A stretch of DNA of 64,000 nt from Paenibacillaceae bacterium GAS479 (GTDB taxonomy: Bacteria; Bacillota; Bacilli; Paenibacillales; Paenibacillaceae): NCBI GenBank assembly GCA_900105225.1, contig LT629764.1, positions 508,098 through 572,097 of the forward strand, given 5' to 3'. The position numbers and the translations under genes were made by a program. How positions within the stretch are numbered: position 1 is the stretch's first letter; each line of letters begins with the position of its first letter. Shown here one piece after another: positions 33,508 to 42,374 of the stretch. The notes beneath the pieces are model-generated. The model was not told the DNA's origin and made no database searches. It was given only the letters and a program-made list of their open reading frames with translations.

Positions 33508-36500
33508 TCCATTCCCTCCGTTTCGCCGCCTGCGGCTCCGCCAGCAATGCGGACAGGCAGCAGTTTTAAAGTCAAAATCTCGTAAGGGCGGTAGTCCAAA
33601 CCGACAACACAGCCTTTAACCGGAATTTCGGCAATTGGCGTTTCGTACAAATCGCATAGATAAGCTCTATCAATCGGGAAAGCGGCTGTCAGCTGCGCCG
33701 ATCCGCGAGTGCGTTCATTCTCATACAAGCGGCATACGATTCCGGCACCGTCCTCGGCCAGCTTCACCGTTTCGATAATAAGCTGGCGTTTATCCGTGCT
33801 TGCCAAGGACGATTCATTACCGGCGCCCGCAAAGCCGGCAGAAGCTTTATTTGGCGCGGCAGAGGCTGCGTCGGCGGCCGATGCCGGGTTAGGCCGTGCT
33901 GGCTCTCTCCCATCGGCTTCATCCTGCGTCTGCTCTGCCCCCCGTCCGCTTCGGCATTGTCCTGACGGTCGAACGATCAGCGGATCGTTCAGCGCATACG
34001 CCTCCGCCGGTGTCGCCGTCCTCCAGTCTCCATCATGCGGCAGCAGCCGGTATGCAAATTCATGATTTCCACGGTCTGCCGTCGGATCGGGGAAGATAGG
34101 GCTGCGCAGCGCCGTCATTCGGATTGTGCTTCCCGATACGTCATAGCCGTATTTGCAGTCGTTCAGCAGGCTAACGCCGTAATCGCCTTCGCTCAGATCG
34201 ACCCATTTCTGCGCGCAGCTTTCAAATCGGGCCCAATCCTCCAGCGTATTGCGATGCGTCGGCCGCTCCACGTTCCCCCATTGGATGTCATACGTTGCAA
34301 CCGTGCTGCTCACACGAACCGGGAAGGCCACCTTGAGCAGCACATGGGTTTCATTCCAGCTGATTTTTGTCTGGAACTCCAGAGATGCTCCCGAACGGGT
34401 CAAGCTAACGCGCTGGACGATGACGCTGTTCCGAATTCGTCTTTCAATCTCAATTGTGGCGCGCAGCGCTCCCGACTCGATGACCTCGATGCGGCTTGCC
34501 GGCTCCGCCGTCCACATTTTGTCTTGATAGTACAGGTCGATATCCCAGGCATCCCAGTCAAGCGGTTTATCCTCGAACGCCTGCCACTTATTGGCTTTGG
34601 CGCCTTCCGCAATGACTTCGCGCGCGGCTCTCCTGTCAAACAGTCGGACGATGTCGCCGGAACGATCCAACTCGGCGCGCAGCCGGGCATTCTCCAGCAC
34701 CATGTAACAGTCACGATGCGCCGATGCGTCCGCCGCCGCTCCTTGCGCCTGTCCGGCGTACAGAAGCTGCTCCGCGTTTTGTCCGTTATAGGCCGCTTTT
34801 CTCAGCACTACTTGTCCGTACGGCGGTATGCCCGGCAGCTCTGCGATCAACGTTTCTGCCCCGCCGATTCGCTGCACAGGCAGCTGGCCGCCTGCCGATC
34901 GAAGCGCTTCTCCTGCCCCGATCAGCTTGGCCGGGAGTTCAATTAACTCTCCGCTGCGGCGGAACGGGCTTGGATTATAGACAACACAGACGGCGTCGAC
35001 CGGCAGGTCCGCCCCGAGAGCATCCGCAGCCTCCGCAACGATTCCCTCCGCTGCGGCGCGGATTTGTGCGTAATCAAGCTCGCTCTGCTCGTATACTTCC
35101 TTAATAGATGAACCGGGTATGATGTCGTGAAACTGATTGAGACAAAGCAGCTCCCACGCCTCTCGCAGCCTTTCTCGCGGATACTCGTACGGACCGGACA
35201 ACGCGGCCCAGGAAGCGAGGAACTCGGCGTCATGCAGCAGAAATTCGTTTTTCCGGTTATGCAGCTTGTTTCTCGCTTGCGTTGTATAGGTGCCGCGATG
35301 AAGTTCGAAGTACAGCTCCCCTTCCCAAACGGGAAGTCGGTCGCCAACGCTGCTCTCCAGTCTGGCAAAAAATTCAGCCGCCGTACTGTTCCGCACCTGC
35401 GGCAAACCGGGGTGGCTCTGCAGCAGATCCGCCCGATCTGCCATCTCTCTTGTCGGGCCGCCGCCGCCGTCTCCAAAACCGAACGCGATGAGCGTTTCTT
35501 CCGCCAGCTCTTTATGGTGACGGCCCCGCCAGGTGGAGATCAGCTCTTCCGGCGTCAGATCAGCGCTATAGGTGGCTCCCCACCATCCCGGCTTGGAGGT
35601 TCCGATCAGATGTGAAAGAATGGAGCTGCCGTCTAGCCCTTTCCACCAAAAGCTGTCGTACGGGAATTTTGTATATTGATTCCAGGTAAGCTTGGCGGTG
35701 AAAAAATAGTCCATGCCCGCAAGCTTCATGAGCTGCGGCAGCTGGGCATTAAAGCCAAACACATCCGGCAGCCAGACGACCGGAGAGCCAGGGTGTCCGA
35801 ACCGTTCCATATAATAAGCGCGTCCGAGCATGAACTGCCTGACAAGCGCTTCGCCGCCGGACAGGTTGCAATCCGCCTCGACCCACATGCCGCCCAGTGC
35901 CTCCCAGCGGCCTTCCTTTACCCTTCGGTCTATCTCTGCGGTCAGCTCCGGGTATCCTTCGTGCACATACCGGTATAGCTGTGGCTGGCTTTGCGCAAAT
36001 ATGAAGCTTTTGTTCTCCTCCATCAGCCTCAGCACATTGGCGAAGGTGCGTGCTCCTTTTTCCTTCGTCTGCTCCAGCGTCCAAAGCCAGGCCAAATCGA
36101 GATGTCCGTGGCCGACCGCTGCCGCCTTCACCTGCAGCGGCTCGCCGCATGCCGGCAGCCCCTGCTCCAGCAAGCGCTCGGCACGGGCGGCGCTTTTGAG
36201 AAATGCTTGCTGCCCGCCTGTCCAGTCCAGCTGATGCAGCACTTTGTCGAGCAGATCCAGCATTCTGGTTCGGGACGGCTGTTCTTCCGCCGTTAGCCGC
36301 ATAGCCTCATTCAGCAAATGAAGCCGTGCTGCCAATCGCGCCGCCTGATCGTGAATTTGAACAAGTGCGGGCTGCCCCATCTCGTACCGTTCGTCGCGTA
36401 TGCCGGTCCACCCATACAGTGCAATTTGATGCTCACGTCCGTCAAGGTAGCGATCCGGCAGGGAGATTAGGGTGCGGTTCGGAGCCAGTCCGATGAATAG

Positions 36501-36839
36501 TTCCCCGTCAAGGAACACTAGCGCTTCAGGCCCGTACAAAAACGATAGCGCTTCCAAGCTTTTGCTGCAGCCGAGCGGCAGCAGCAGCTCGACGCGTCCG
36601 TTCCAGCCCTCCGGCACAGCGAATTTCGTCCGCATCGTGAACGGCTTTCCCTTTCCCCCCCAATACTGCCCTGGCACCAGTACATCCCATCTCGAGTCAT
36701 CCACTTCAACACCGGCAAGCCGTTCCGTTCCGTAATGCACTCTGAAAGGCCCAAGAGGCAGTGACTGCGTACGAGCCCAATCTTCCAGTTCCGTAATAAG
36801 TGGCGCGATTTTTCGTTCCGTCAGCCGTATGCTATGCAT
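33504..36839 (-). CDS. Alpha-mannosidase-type glycoside hydrolase, GH38
   Basis: 1111 residues, no signal peptide, so intracellular, acting on imported glycosides. The GH38 zinc site begins with GHGHLD at 243-248, and the nucleophile Asp359 is in WLPDVFGF. The central three-helix domain (LNQFHDIIPGSSIKEVYEQSE) and the beta-rich C-terminal domain follow. GH38 enzymes remove alpha-linked mannose, but bacterial members include other specificities. Near residues 956-1016 there is an unusual Ala/Gly/Asn-rich insert (PASAADAASAAPNKASAG) of low complexity inside the C-terminal domain. AAAGGGGATG precedes the ATG. It follows the permease gene by 25 bases. Confidence 0.93.
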   Translation of the reverse strand: MHSIRLTERKIAPLITELEDWARTQSLPLGPFRVHYGTERLAGVEVDDSRWDVLVPGQYWGGKGKPFTMRTKFAVPEGWNGRVELLLPLGCSKSLEALSFLYGPEALVFLDGELFIGLAPNRTLISLPDRYLDGREHQIALYGWTGIRDERYEMGQPALVQIHDQAARLAARLHLLNEAMRLTAEEQPSRTRMLDLLDKVLHQLDWTGGQQAFLKSAARAERLLEQGLPACGEPLQVKAAAVGHGHLDLAWLWTLEQTKEKGARTFANVLRLMEENKSFIFAQSQPQLYRYVHEGYPELTAEIDRRVKEGRWEALGGMWVEADCNLSGGEALVRQFMLGRAYYMERFGHPGSPVVWLPDVFGFNAQLPQLMKLAGMDYFFTAKLTWNQYTKFPYDSFWWKGLDGSSILSHLIGTSKPGWWGATYSADLTPEELISTWRGRHHKELAEETLIAFGFGDGGGGPTREMADRADLLQSHPGLPQVRNSTAAEFFARLESSVGDRLPVWEGELYFELHRGTYTTQARNKLHNRKNEFLLHDAEFLASWAALSGPYEYPRERLREAWELLCLNQFHDIIPGSSIKEVYEQSELDYAQIRAAAEGIVAEAADALGADLPVDAVCVVYNPSPFRRSGELIELPAKLIGAGEALRSAGGQLPVQRIGGAETLIAELPGIPPYGQVVLRKAAYNGQNAEQLLYAGQAQGAAADASAHRDCYMVLENARLRAELDRSGDIVRLFDRRAAREVIAEGAKANKWQAFEDKPLDWDAWDIDLYYQDKMWTAEPASRIEVIESGALRATIEIERRIRNSVIVQRVSLTRSGASLEFQTKISWNETHVLLKVAFPVRVSSTVATYDIQWGNVERPTHRNTLEDWARFESCAQKWVDLSEGDYGVSLLNDCKYGYDVSGSTIRMTALRSPIFPDPTADRGNHEFAYRLLPHDGDWRTATPAEAYALNDPLIVRPSGQCRSGRGAEQTQDEADGREPARPNPASAADAASAAPNKASAGFAGAGNESSLASTDKRQLIIETVKLAEDGAGIVCRLYENERTRGSAQLTAAFPIDRAYLCDLYETPIAEIPVKGCVVGLDYRPYEILTLKLLPVRIAGGAAGGETEGME

Positions 36840-36864
36840 GCAGCATCCCCTTTCTCCTGCTCCA

Positions 36865-37701
36865 TCACTTAGTGCTGCCGGATGTGAGGCCGCTCATAAT
36901 CTGTTTGGAGAAAATGAAAAACAGAATAAAAATCGGTACAATCGACATCGAAAGCGCCGCCAGTACAGCGTTCCAATCGCTGGAGAATTGACCCAGAAAC
37001 TGTTGGGCGCCCAAAGTAACAGTACGCGTCGCTTCGCCGGGCGCCAGTATGAGTGGGAACCATATGTCATTCCAAATCGGAATAACCGTAAATACGGCTA
37101 CGGTGGCAAGCGCCGGTTTAATGAGCGGCACCGTCAATAAATAAATCTTGTATTCGCCCGCGCCTTCAATGCGCGCCGCTTCTTTAATGCTTTTGGGAAT
37201 GCTGCGCATGAATTGAGTCAGCACCAGAACGGCCAGCGACAGGCCTTGGGCAATATACACCAGAATGAGCGCCAGCAGCGTACCGACAAGCTGCATGGAT
37301 ACCATCATGTCAAGCAAGCTGACTGAACCGAGACGAATTGGAATGAGCAGGCCGAGAATGAAGAAGATGTAGAAGAAGCCGTTGGCTCTGAACTTGTATT
37401 CCGAAAGGCAGAAGGCAACCATTGAAGCGAACAGCGTGATGAGGATAATGGAAACGATTGTAATAATGAGGCTGTTTTTGTAATACATCAAAAAGTCCGA
37501 TTGACCTTGTACGGCTTCATAACCGGCGAAGCTGAACGTGCCCGCTCCAGGCAGCTTGTACGGATTGGCGAAAATCGCCGCTCTGCTCTTAAAGGAGTTC
37601 ATAATAATGATGAACACGGGAAAGATCGCCACAAAGCTGAATGCGATCAGGACGGCATGTTTGCCGGCGGAAGCCCATCTGTTTGCTACCACGGTTTTCA
37701 C
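36865..37701 (-). CDS. Carbohydrate ABC transporter permease (MalG type)
   Basis: 278 residues, six transmembrane helices, and the EAA loop EAARIEGAGEYKIYLLTVPL that contacts the ATPase. Pairs with the MalF-type permease encoded just upstream, with 17 bases between the genes. The start is a GTG at 37701 with no good ribosome site, so translation may depend on coupling to the upstream gene. It probably imports the glycoside later cleaved by GH38. Confidence 0.92.
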   Translation of the reverse strand: MKTVVANRWASAGKHAVLIAFSFVAIFPVFIIIMNSFKSRAAIFANPYKLPGAGTFSFAGYEAVQGQSDFLMYYKNSLIITIVSIILITLFASMVAFCLSEYKFRANGFFYIFFILGLLIPIRLGSVSLLDMMVSMQLVGTLLALILVYIAQGLSLAVLVLTQFMRSIPKSIKEAARIEGAGEYKIYLLTVPLIKPALATVAVFTVIPIWNDIWFPLILAPGEATRTVTLGAQQFLGQFSSDWNAVLAALSMSIVPIFILFFIFSKQIMSGLTSGSTK

Positions 37702-37718
37702 CCCGATTCGGTAACTTC

Positions 37719-38648
37719 TTATAATTCGTAATTTTCAATTTTCTTTTGCCAAAAATAATAGATCAGAACGCCGATGAGCAAAATGCAGAGGATCAGGCCG
37801 GCAATGGCCGCGCCCATTTCGGGGTTCGGCTGCTGGAACTCATGGCCGAAAAACGTGCGGTAAAAAAACGACATCATCGTGTCGGTTGACATGTTCGGTC
37901 CGGCTAGCGGCCCTTTTAGAGCGTAAATGATGTCAAATGCGTTGAAGTTGAAAATGTAGGTCATGATGGAAATGACGCCAGCCACAGGCAGAATGAGCGG
38001 AAACTTGATTGTCCAGAAAATCTTCCAGCCGCTCGCGCCGTCAATATGAGCCGCTTCAATTAATTGCTCGGGGATGGCAATTAGCGCCGTGTAATAAAGC
38101 AGAATCGGAACGCCGATGTACTGCCAGGAAGAAATGAGCGCCATGGCGATCAGCGCCGTGCTTTCCAGTCCCAGCCAAGGATGATACGGCAGCCCCATCG
38201 CTTCAAGCGGCGTTTTTACGATGCCCCAGATCGGGCTGAGCAGCATTTGCCAGACAAAGCCGACTACGACAAGCGAAAGCGTTGTAGGCGCATACAATAA
38301 AGCGCGATACGCGGCCCCGCCTTTTGTCTTTGTGGCGAGCAGCGCCGCCAGAAACAATGCGACCGGGTTCTGGACACAAAAGTTAATGAAGAAAAAAACG
38401 GAGCTGTTGCGAAGCGCATTAAGCAGATCCTCGCGCCACTTCGGCGTGCTCAGCAGCTCGACGTAATTGTCCAGTCCGGCGAACCGTGGAATCCGTTCGG
38501 AGTCCATCGCGTAAAAACTGATGCGGAGCGAGTCGAAAATCGGGAACATCATGAATAAGGTGTAGATGATCAGTGCCGGGAACAAAAACACGAAGATGTG
38601 AAAACGAATCCGTTTGCGTGGAATTACTTTCGTTTCGCTAGCCCGCAT
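37719..38648 (-). CDS. Carbohydrate ABC transporter permease (MalF type)
   Basis: 309 residues, six transmembrane helices, EAA loop EAAHIDGASGWKIFWTIKFPL. Starts at an ATG with AGAGGTG upstream. First gene of the catabolic operon, behind a sigma-A promoter and a cre site, so expression should be repressed by CcpA when a preferred sugar is present. Confidence 0.92.
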   Translation of the reverse strand: MRASETKVIPRKRIRFHIFVFLFPALIIYTLFMMFPIFDSLRISFYAMDSERIPRFAGLDNYVELLSTPKWREDLLNALRNSSVFFFINFCVQNPVALFLAALLATKTKGGAAYRALLYAPTTLSLVVVGFVWQMLLSPIWGIVKTPLEAMGLPYHPWLGLESTALIAMALISSWQYIGVPILLYYTALIAIPEQLIEAAHIDGASGWKIFWTIKFPLILPVAGVISIMTYIFNFNAFDIIYALKGPLAGPNMSTDTMMSFFYRTFFGHEFQQPNPEMGAAIAGLILCILLIGVLIYYFWQKKIENYEL

Positions 38649-38663
38649 GTCGCACCTCTTTTC

Positions 38664-38679
38664 TTGATAGCGTTTACAC
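38664..38679 (-). promoter_or_regulatory. Catabolite-responsive element (cre)
   Basis: TTGATAGCGTTTACAC matches WTGNNARCGNWWWCAW at 15 of 16 positions. It lies roughly 24-39 bases downstream of the predicted transcription start, where CcpA acts as a roadblock. Confidence 0.75.
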
Positions 38680-38709
38680 GAATAGGTTTTGTCTCTCCTT
38701 ATTGGTTAG

Positions 38710-38738
38710 ATTCTACACTCCTATTTGTCTTTGTTCAA
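38710..38738 (-). promoter_or_regulatory. Sigma-A promoter of the sugar-catabolic operon
   Basis: On the minus strand TTGAAC (38733-38738), 17 bases, TAGAAT (38710-38715). It lies in the 150-base gap between glpX and the first permease and lets the big operon be transcribed separately. Confidence 0.6.
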
Positions 38739-38799
38739 TTATTTATTTATTATTTTTTTGTCTTTGCTTTCAATATTATTCGGTTGGTATTTTTTTACT

Positions 38800-39747
38800 T
38801 CAATTCTTTAGAGAGGATGAGTGATGGGTTTCAATGAATCGTTTCGTTCTGCCTTTACTGTGCAGAAGCAGCGTATGGGTAGATCTGCCGCCAGGCGACT
38901 CGCGGACTCCCCGTAAAAACAGCCCCTCCGTAATGCCAGTTGCCGCGAACAGGCAGTCTCCAGAGCCAGTCAGCTGCTCCATTCCGAGTGGTCTCCCAGG
39001 ATGGCTCAAGCCCATGCCGACACAACGTTCGAATTCCGTTGCATTAGCCGGAAGCAATCTCGCCTGCATCTCGCCACCAAGGCATCTCAATGCTACCGCA
39101 GAAATGACCCCTTCCGGCGAGCCGCCGATGCCGACGAATAAATCCGCCAAGCCTAGATCCAGCGCCGCTGCGATCGAAAAGCTCACATCGCCGTCATCGA
39201 ACAACCTTACGCGTGCTCCCTGATCCAGGACCGTGCGAACCAGCTCTTTATGACGCTCGCGATTCTGAATCATCACACACAGCTCATCCACTCTTTTGCC
39301 GGTCGCGGCGGCAACGGCGCGCATGTTGACCGGCAGAGGTGCTTCAATATCGATTTGACCGGCAGCCTTCGGGCCAACTGCAATTTTGTCCATATACATA
39401 TCCGGCGCCTGCAGCAGCATGCCCTTTGGCGCGGCAGCGATCACGGCTATTGAATGCGAGCTACCGGTAACCGTCAGATTCGTTCCTTCCAACGGATCGA
39501 CGGCGATATCGAGTTCCGGTCCGCCTCCCTGACCAACGGCTTCACCGATATAGAGCATTGGAGCCTCGTCCATTTCTCCTTCTCCGATAACAATGCTGCC
39601 CTTAATGCTCATTCGGTTCAAGCGTTCACGCATAGCGCAGGTGGCCGCGTCATCCGCCTTGATTTTTTTGCCTCGACCGATCCATGGATACGAAGCGAGC
39701 GCCGCAGCCTCCGTAACCCCGGCAAAATCGTAAAGAACTGACTCCAT
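38800..39747 (-). CDS. glpX: Class II fructose-1,6-bisphosphatase (GlpX type)
   Basis: Metal-dependent sugar-bisphosphatase of about 315 residues. Active-site motifs are GEGEMDEAPML, DPLEGTN, SSHSIAV and LFDDGDVSFSI. GlpX enzymes dephosphorylate fructose-1,6-bisphosphate and often sedoheptulose-1,7-bisphosphate. Next to an RpiB-type isomerase and a pathway that may deliver erythrose-4-phosphate, the second activity is attractive: DHAP plus erythrose-4-P gives sedoheptulose bisphosphate. I start at the ATG at 39747, which has GAGGAG about 11 bases upstream; a GTG at 39759 overlaps the ribosome site. Confidence 0.93.
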   Translation of the reverse strand: MESVLYDFAGVTEAAALASYPWIGRGKKIKADDAATCAMRERLNRMSIKGSIVIGEGEMDEAPMLYIGEAVGQGGGPELDIAVDPLEGTNLTVTGSSHSIAVIAAAPKGMLLQAPDMYMDKIAVGPKAAGQIDIEAPLPVNMRAVAAATGKRVDELCVMIQNRERHKELVRTVLDQGARVRLFDDGDVSFSIAAALDLGLADLFVGIGGSPEGVISAVALRCLGGEMQARLLPANATEFERCVGMGLSHPGRPLGMEQLTGSGDCLFAATGITEGLFLRGVRESPGGRSTHTLLLHSKGRTKRFIETHHSSSLKN

Positions 39748-39764
39748 ACGCAGGTTCACTCCTC

Positions 39765-40247
39765 TTATTCAGAGTCCGCTTTTGCTTCCGGGAAACCGCT
39801 CATCAATATTTCCCGTTCCTTATCCGTAATTTTTTGAATTTTGACGGTGGAGCGGCCATCTTCAAAGAAGGACGATGCCCACGCTGCTACAACTTTTTTA
39901 GCCGCCTCGATTCCAATAATCTGGGCCCCCATCGTAATAATCTGCGCATTGTTGCTTTTTTGCGAGCGCTCCGCCGAATAAGTGTCATGGCAAAGCGCTG
40001 CGCGTATGCCAGGATACTTACCTGCTGCGATAGCTACGCCGATGCCAGTGCCGCATATGAGCAACCCTCGCTCCAGCCGGCATTCCAAGATATGCTGGGC
40101 AACCTGGAAGGCAACGTCGGGGTAATCAACTGATTCGCAGGCATTGCAGCCATAGTCGCTCACCTCATGGCCTAGCTCAAGCAGGTAATGCTTTAATCGC
40201 TCTTTCATTTCGAATCCGTTATGATCCGCTCCGATTCCGATTTTCAT
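39765..40247 (-). CDS. RpiB/LacA/LacB family sugar-phosphate isomerase
   Basis: 160-residue aldose-ketose phosphate isomerase. Catalytic Cys65 (ICGTGIG), His9 (GADHNG), His87 (LCHDTYSAERS) and the phosphate-binding region are present. Family members act on ribose-5-P, allose-6-P, galactose-6-P or D-erythrulose-4-P (EryI). In this context the erythrulose/erythrose phosphate pair is the best guess. AAGGAG precedes the ATG; its own promoter is 64 bases upstream and glpX follows 17 bases downstream. Confidence 0.92.
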   Translation of the reverse strand: MKIGIGADHNGFEMKERLKHYLLELGHEVSDYGCNACESVDYPDVAFQVAQHILECRLERGLLICGTGIGVAIAAGKYPGIRAALCHDTYSAERSQKSNNAQIITMGAQIIGIEAAKKVVAAWASSFFEDGRSTVKIQKITDKEREILMSGFPEAKADSE

Positions 40248-40310
40248 TTTGCGTCACTCTCCTTCGCTTTCTAATCGTTTATCGTCGAACCACAATCAGT
40301 TCTTATCTTT

Positions 40311-40339
40311 AATTTATTTTCTTTTTCGCAAATTGTCAA
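40311..40339 (-). promoter_or_regulatory. Sigma-A promoter of the rpiB-like/glpX pair
   Basis: On the minus strand TTGACA (40334-40339), 17 bases, TAAATT (40311-40316). Surrounding DNA is very AT-rich. Confidence 0.7.
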
Positions 40340-40481
40340 TTACTTTTTTTATTTTTCATTTACTTTCATTTCGTGCGTTTTTTCGTCAGTTTTATTACTT
40401 GTTTTAAAGCAGTCCGTATAGCCGCTACTCTTTGGAAACAACAACGACAACATTCCCTTTTTTCCTGCCCGACTCCACATC

Positions 40482-40803
40482 TGCGCCTCGCGAATTTGCT
40501 CCATGCCTGCCCTTCCACAGTCGCAAATGCGCTATTTGGAGCGAGCGCTTTGCGAGAGCTGAACGACGGGCATTTTCCAACCGCATAAAAACGATATCGT
40601 AGCGCTCCGTCCGTTCCGCAAAATCCTCTTTGGTGTAATCGATCGCGCTCACTGCGCCTAGCGACCGAACCAGTCCAGCGTTAGCCCCCGCTGAATACGG
40701 CTGTCACCTTGGCTCCATTATAGGCGTAACGAGGACGGACAACTGCATTAACACGAGGCGGCGGAATATAAAGCTTGGCTGTTATAAGTTGAGAATTCGT
40801 CAT
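40482..40803 (-). pseudogene. Chimeric remnant: MalT/LuxR N-terminus joined to a quinone-reductase fragment
   Basis: From an ATG at 40803 the frame reads MTNSQLITAKLYIPPPRVNA and VVRPR, the start of MalT-type ATP-dependent LuxR regulators. It then changes without a stop into AKVTAVFSGG, and after a frame change into NAGLVRSLGA and IDYTKEDFAERTERYDIVF, then after another frame change into YAVGKCPSFSSRKALAPNS and FATVEGQAWSKFARR. The latter three pieces follow the order of the NADPH:quinone reductase (zinc-less medium-chain reductase) family. At least two frameshifts and a fusion mean it is dead. Confidence 0.7.
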
Positions 40804-40886
40804 TTGAACCAACCGTTTCCTGAACTGATTCGCCGATGCTGCCAATAAGTTAAACATTAAGCCCGCCGTTCCCTTTCGAATCGCGC

Positions 40887-40930
40887 AAATAAACCCGCCT
40901 CCATCCGGTAAAAACCGGCGAAGGCGGGCA
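40887..40930 (-). terminator. Rho-independent terminator after solute-binding gene 1
   Basis: On the minus strand GCCCGCCTTCGCCGG pairs with CCGGATGGAGGCGGG and is followed by TTTATTT, 25 bases past the stop. Confidence 0.8.
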
Positions 40931-40954
40931 AAAGGAAACAAATTCCCAGCGCTG

Positions 40955-42301
40955 CTATTCCTCCAAAAATAAAGTCATCTTGTTTTGAATCGATTTGGCA
41001 GTATCCTCCGCGGACTGCTCTCCGTTAAAAAACGCCAGCGCCTCGTCCGTTAAGATCGCTTCAATTTTGGAGTTCACCCCTCCGTATCGTTTTAACTGAG
41101 GGAGCAAGTCCAACAACAGTTGAGCTTCCTCGGCAGTCGGTTTTTTATAACCGGTGTCTTCCTTGCCTTCTTCAAGCGCTGCCAGCCTCGCTTCCACGAC
41201 CTGTTTATTCACAGGGAGGCCGGGGAGTCCGTCCGGGCCTTTCAATCCTTGCATCTCATCCGATAGCAGGAACTGCAGAAACGCCCAGGCTTCCTTTTTA
41301 ACCTTCGATTTATTATTCATCGCAAGCAGCAGATCGGTATTAAAGGCACTTCCGTCTCCAGCTTCGGCAGCAGGCGGCGCCATAATTTGCGGGTTGTCCA
41401 AAATCTCATGTCCAAACGTAATCATTTCAGGAGCAGTTAATTTTAAATAAGGGTAAAAGGTCTCCTTGATTTTTCCAGATGGATATTGGCCCTTTGGATA
41501 CGATTTAACCTGCTCCAGCAGTTGAATAAATTCAGAACTGTCAAAATTCGCCTTTTTCTCAGCGACATTTAAATAACGCTCAAGCTCTCCTTTGACACGG
41601 TCCAGGAAAAACAGCTCCGGACGCTCAACGGCGACAACAGGCTCACCTTTCGACTTGCCGTCCTCAATGGCGCGGTCGAACTGCTCCCATGTCCAGGACT
41701 CGGGATTCAAACCGGCATCCTTAATCCGATCCTTATTCGCAAACCATAAATCTGTCGTGACGCTCAGCGGCAAAGCATAAAGTCCATCATTGTAATTCAT
41801 CGCTTTAAAAATGTTCATATAATAGCTTTCCGGTTTAAAGCCCGCGGCTTCATTCATATACTCGTTCAAATTAACGAGCAGGTTCTTATCCGCATATTTG
41901 TTATAAGCAAGAATATCAACCGCGATCAGATCGGACGCGTTGCCGTTCATCAGCTCCGCATTAACTTGAGTGGTATATTTTTCTACGGCAGCGGGTGGAT
42001 ATCCGTCAAAGGAAGCTCTTCCGCCTCCTTTCATATCAAGCGAAAACGACTCTTTAATTTCAATCCGGATGCCCGGATTCGCCGCTTCGAACTTCCTTTT
42101 GGCCTCGTTCAAAAAATAATTCGTTGAAACGACTGAAATCGTGATGACCGCATTGCCGTTTTCCCCGGTATTTGCAGGAGGATCCAACGCCGGATTGTGA
42201 TTTATGGCCGAATTTCCAGCTGAGCTGCATGCTGACACGACGAGCAGCATAATCGACATCAAAATGAAAAGGCTGCACTTGTTCAAAACCTGTATTTTCA
42301 C
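40955..42301 (-). CDS. Extracellular solute-binding lipoprotein, tandem paralogue 1
   Basis: About 448 residues from a GTG with AAGGA eight bases upstream; the longer frame upstream crosses the promoter and was rejected. Lipobox VVSACS (Cys25). The mature part starts VITISVVSTNYFLNEAKRKFEAANPG and contains YTTQVNAELMNGNASDLIAVD and ESWTWEQFDRAIEDG, shared with the two genes upstream. It is the most divergent of the three: it lacks a few loops and has a different linker. Its own promoter carries a degenerate form of the 16-bp box. Ligand unknown; probably works with the permeases at 48-50 kb or acts as a sensor partner for the kinase. Confidence 0.9.
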   Translation of the reverse strand: MKIQVLNKCSLFILMSIMLLVVSACSSAGNSAINHNPALDPPANTGENGNAVITISVVSTNYFLNEAKRKFEAANPGIRIEIKESFSLDMKGGGRASFDGYPPAAVEKYTTQVNAELMNGNASDLIAVDILAYNKYADKNLLVNLNEYMNEAAGFKPESYYMNIFKAMNYNDGLYALPLSVTTDLWFANKDRIKDAGLNPESWTWEQFDRAIEDGKSKGEPVVAVERPELFFLDRVKGELERYLNVAEKKANFDSSEFIQLLEQVKSYPKGQYPSGKIKETFYPYLKLTAPEMITFGHEILDNPQIMAPPAAEAGDGSAFNTDLLLAMNNKSKVKKEAWAFLQFLLSDEMQGLKGPDGLPGLPVNKQVVEARLAALEEGKEDTGYKKPTAEEAQLLLDLLPQLKRYGGVNSKIEAILTDEALAFFNGEQSAEDTAKSIQNKMTLFLEE

Positions 42302-42374
42302 TGCAGTCGTCCTTTCTTTCACGATCATATTATTGGACTTCGGACAGATTGTTGAGTGAATTCGGATCAATAGA

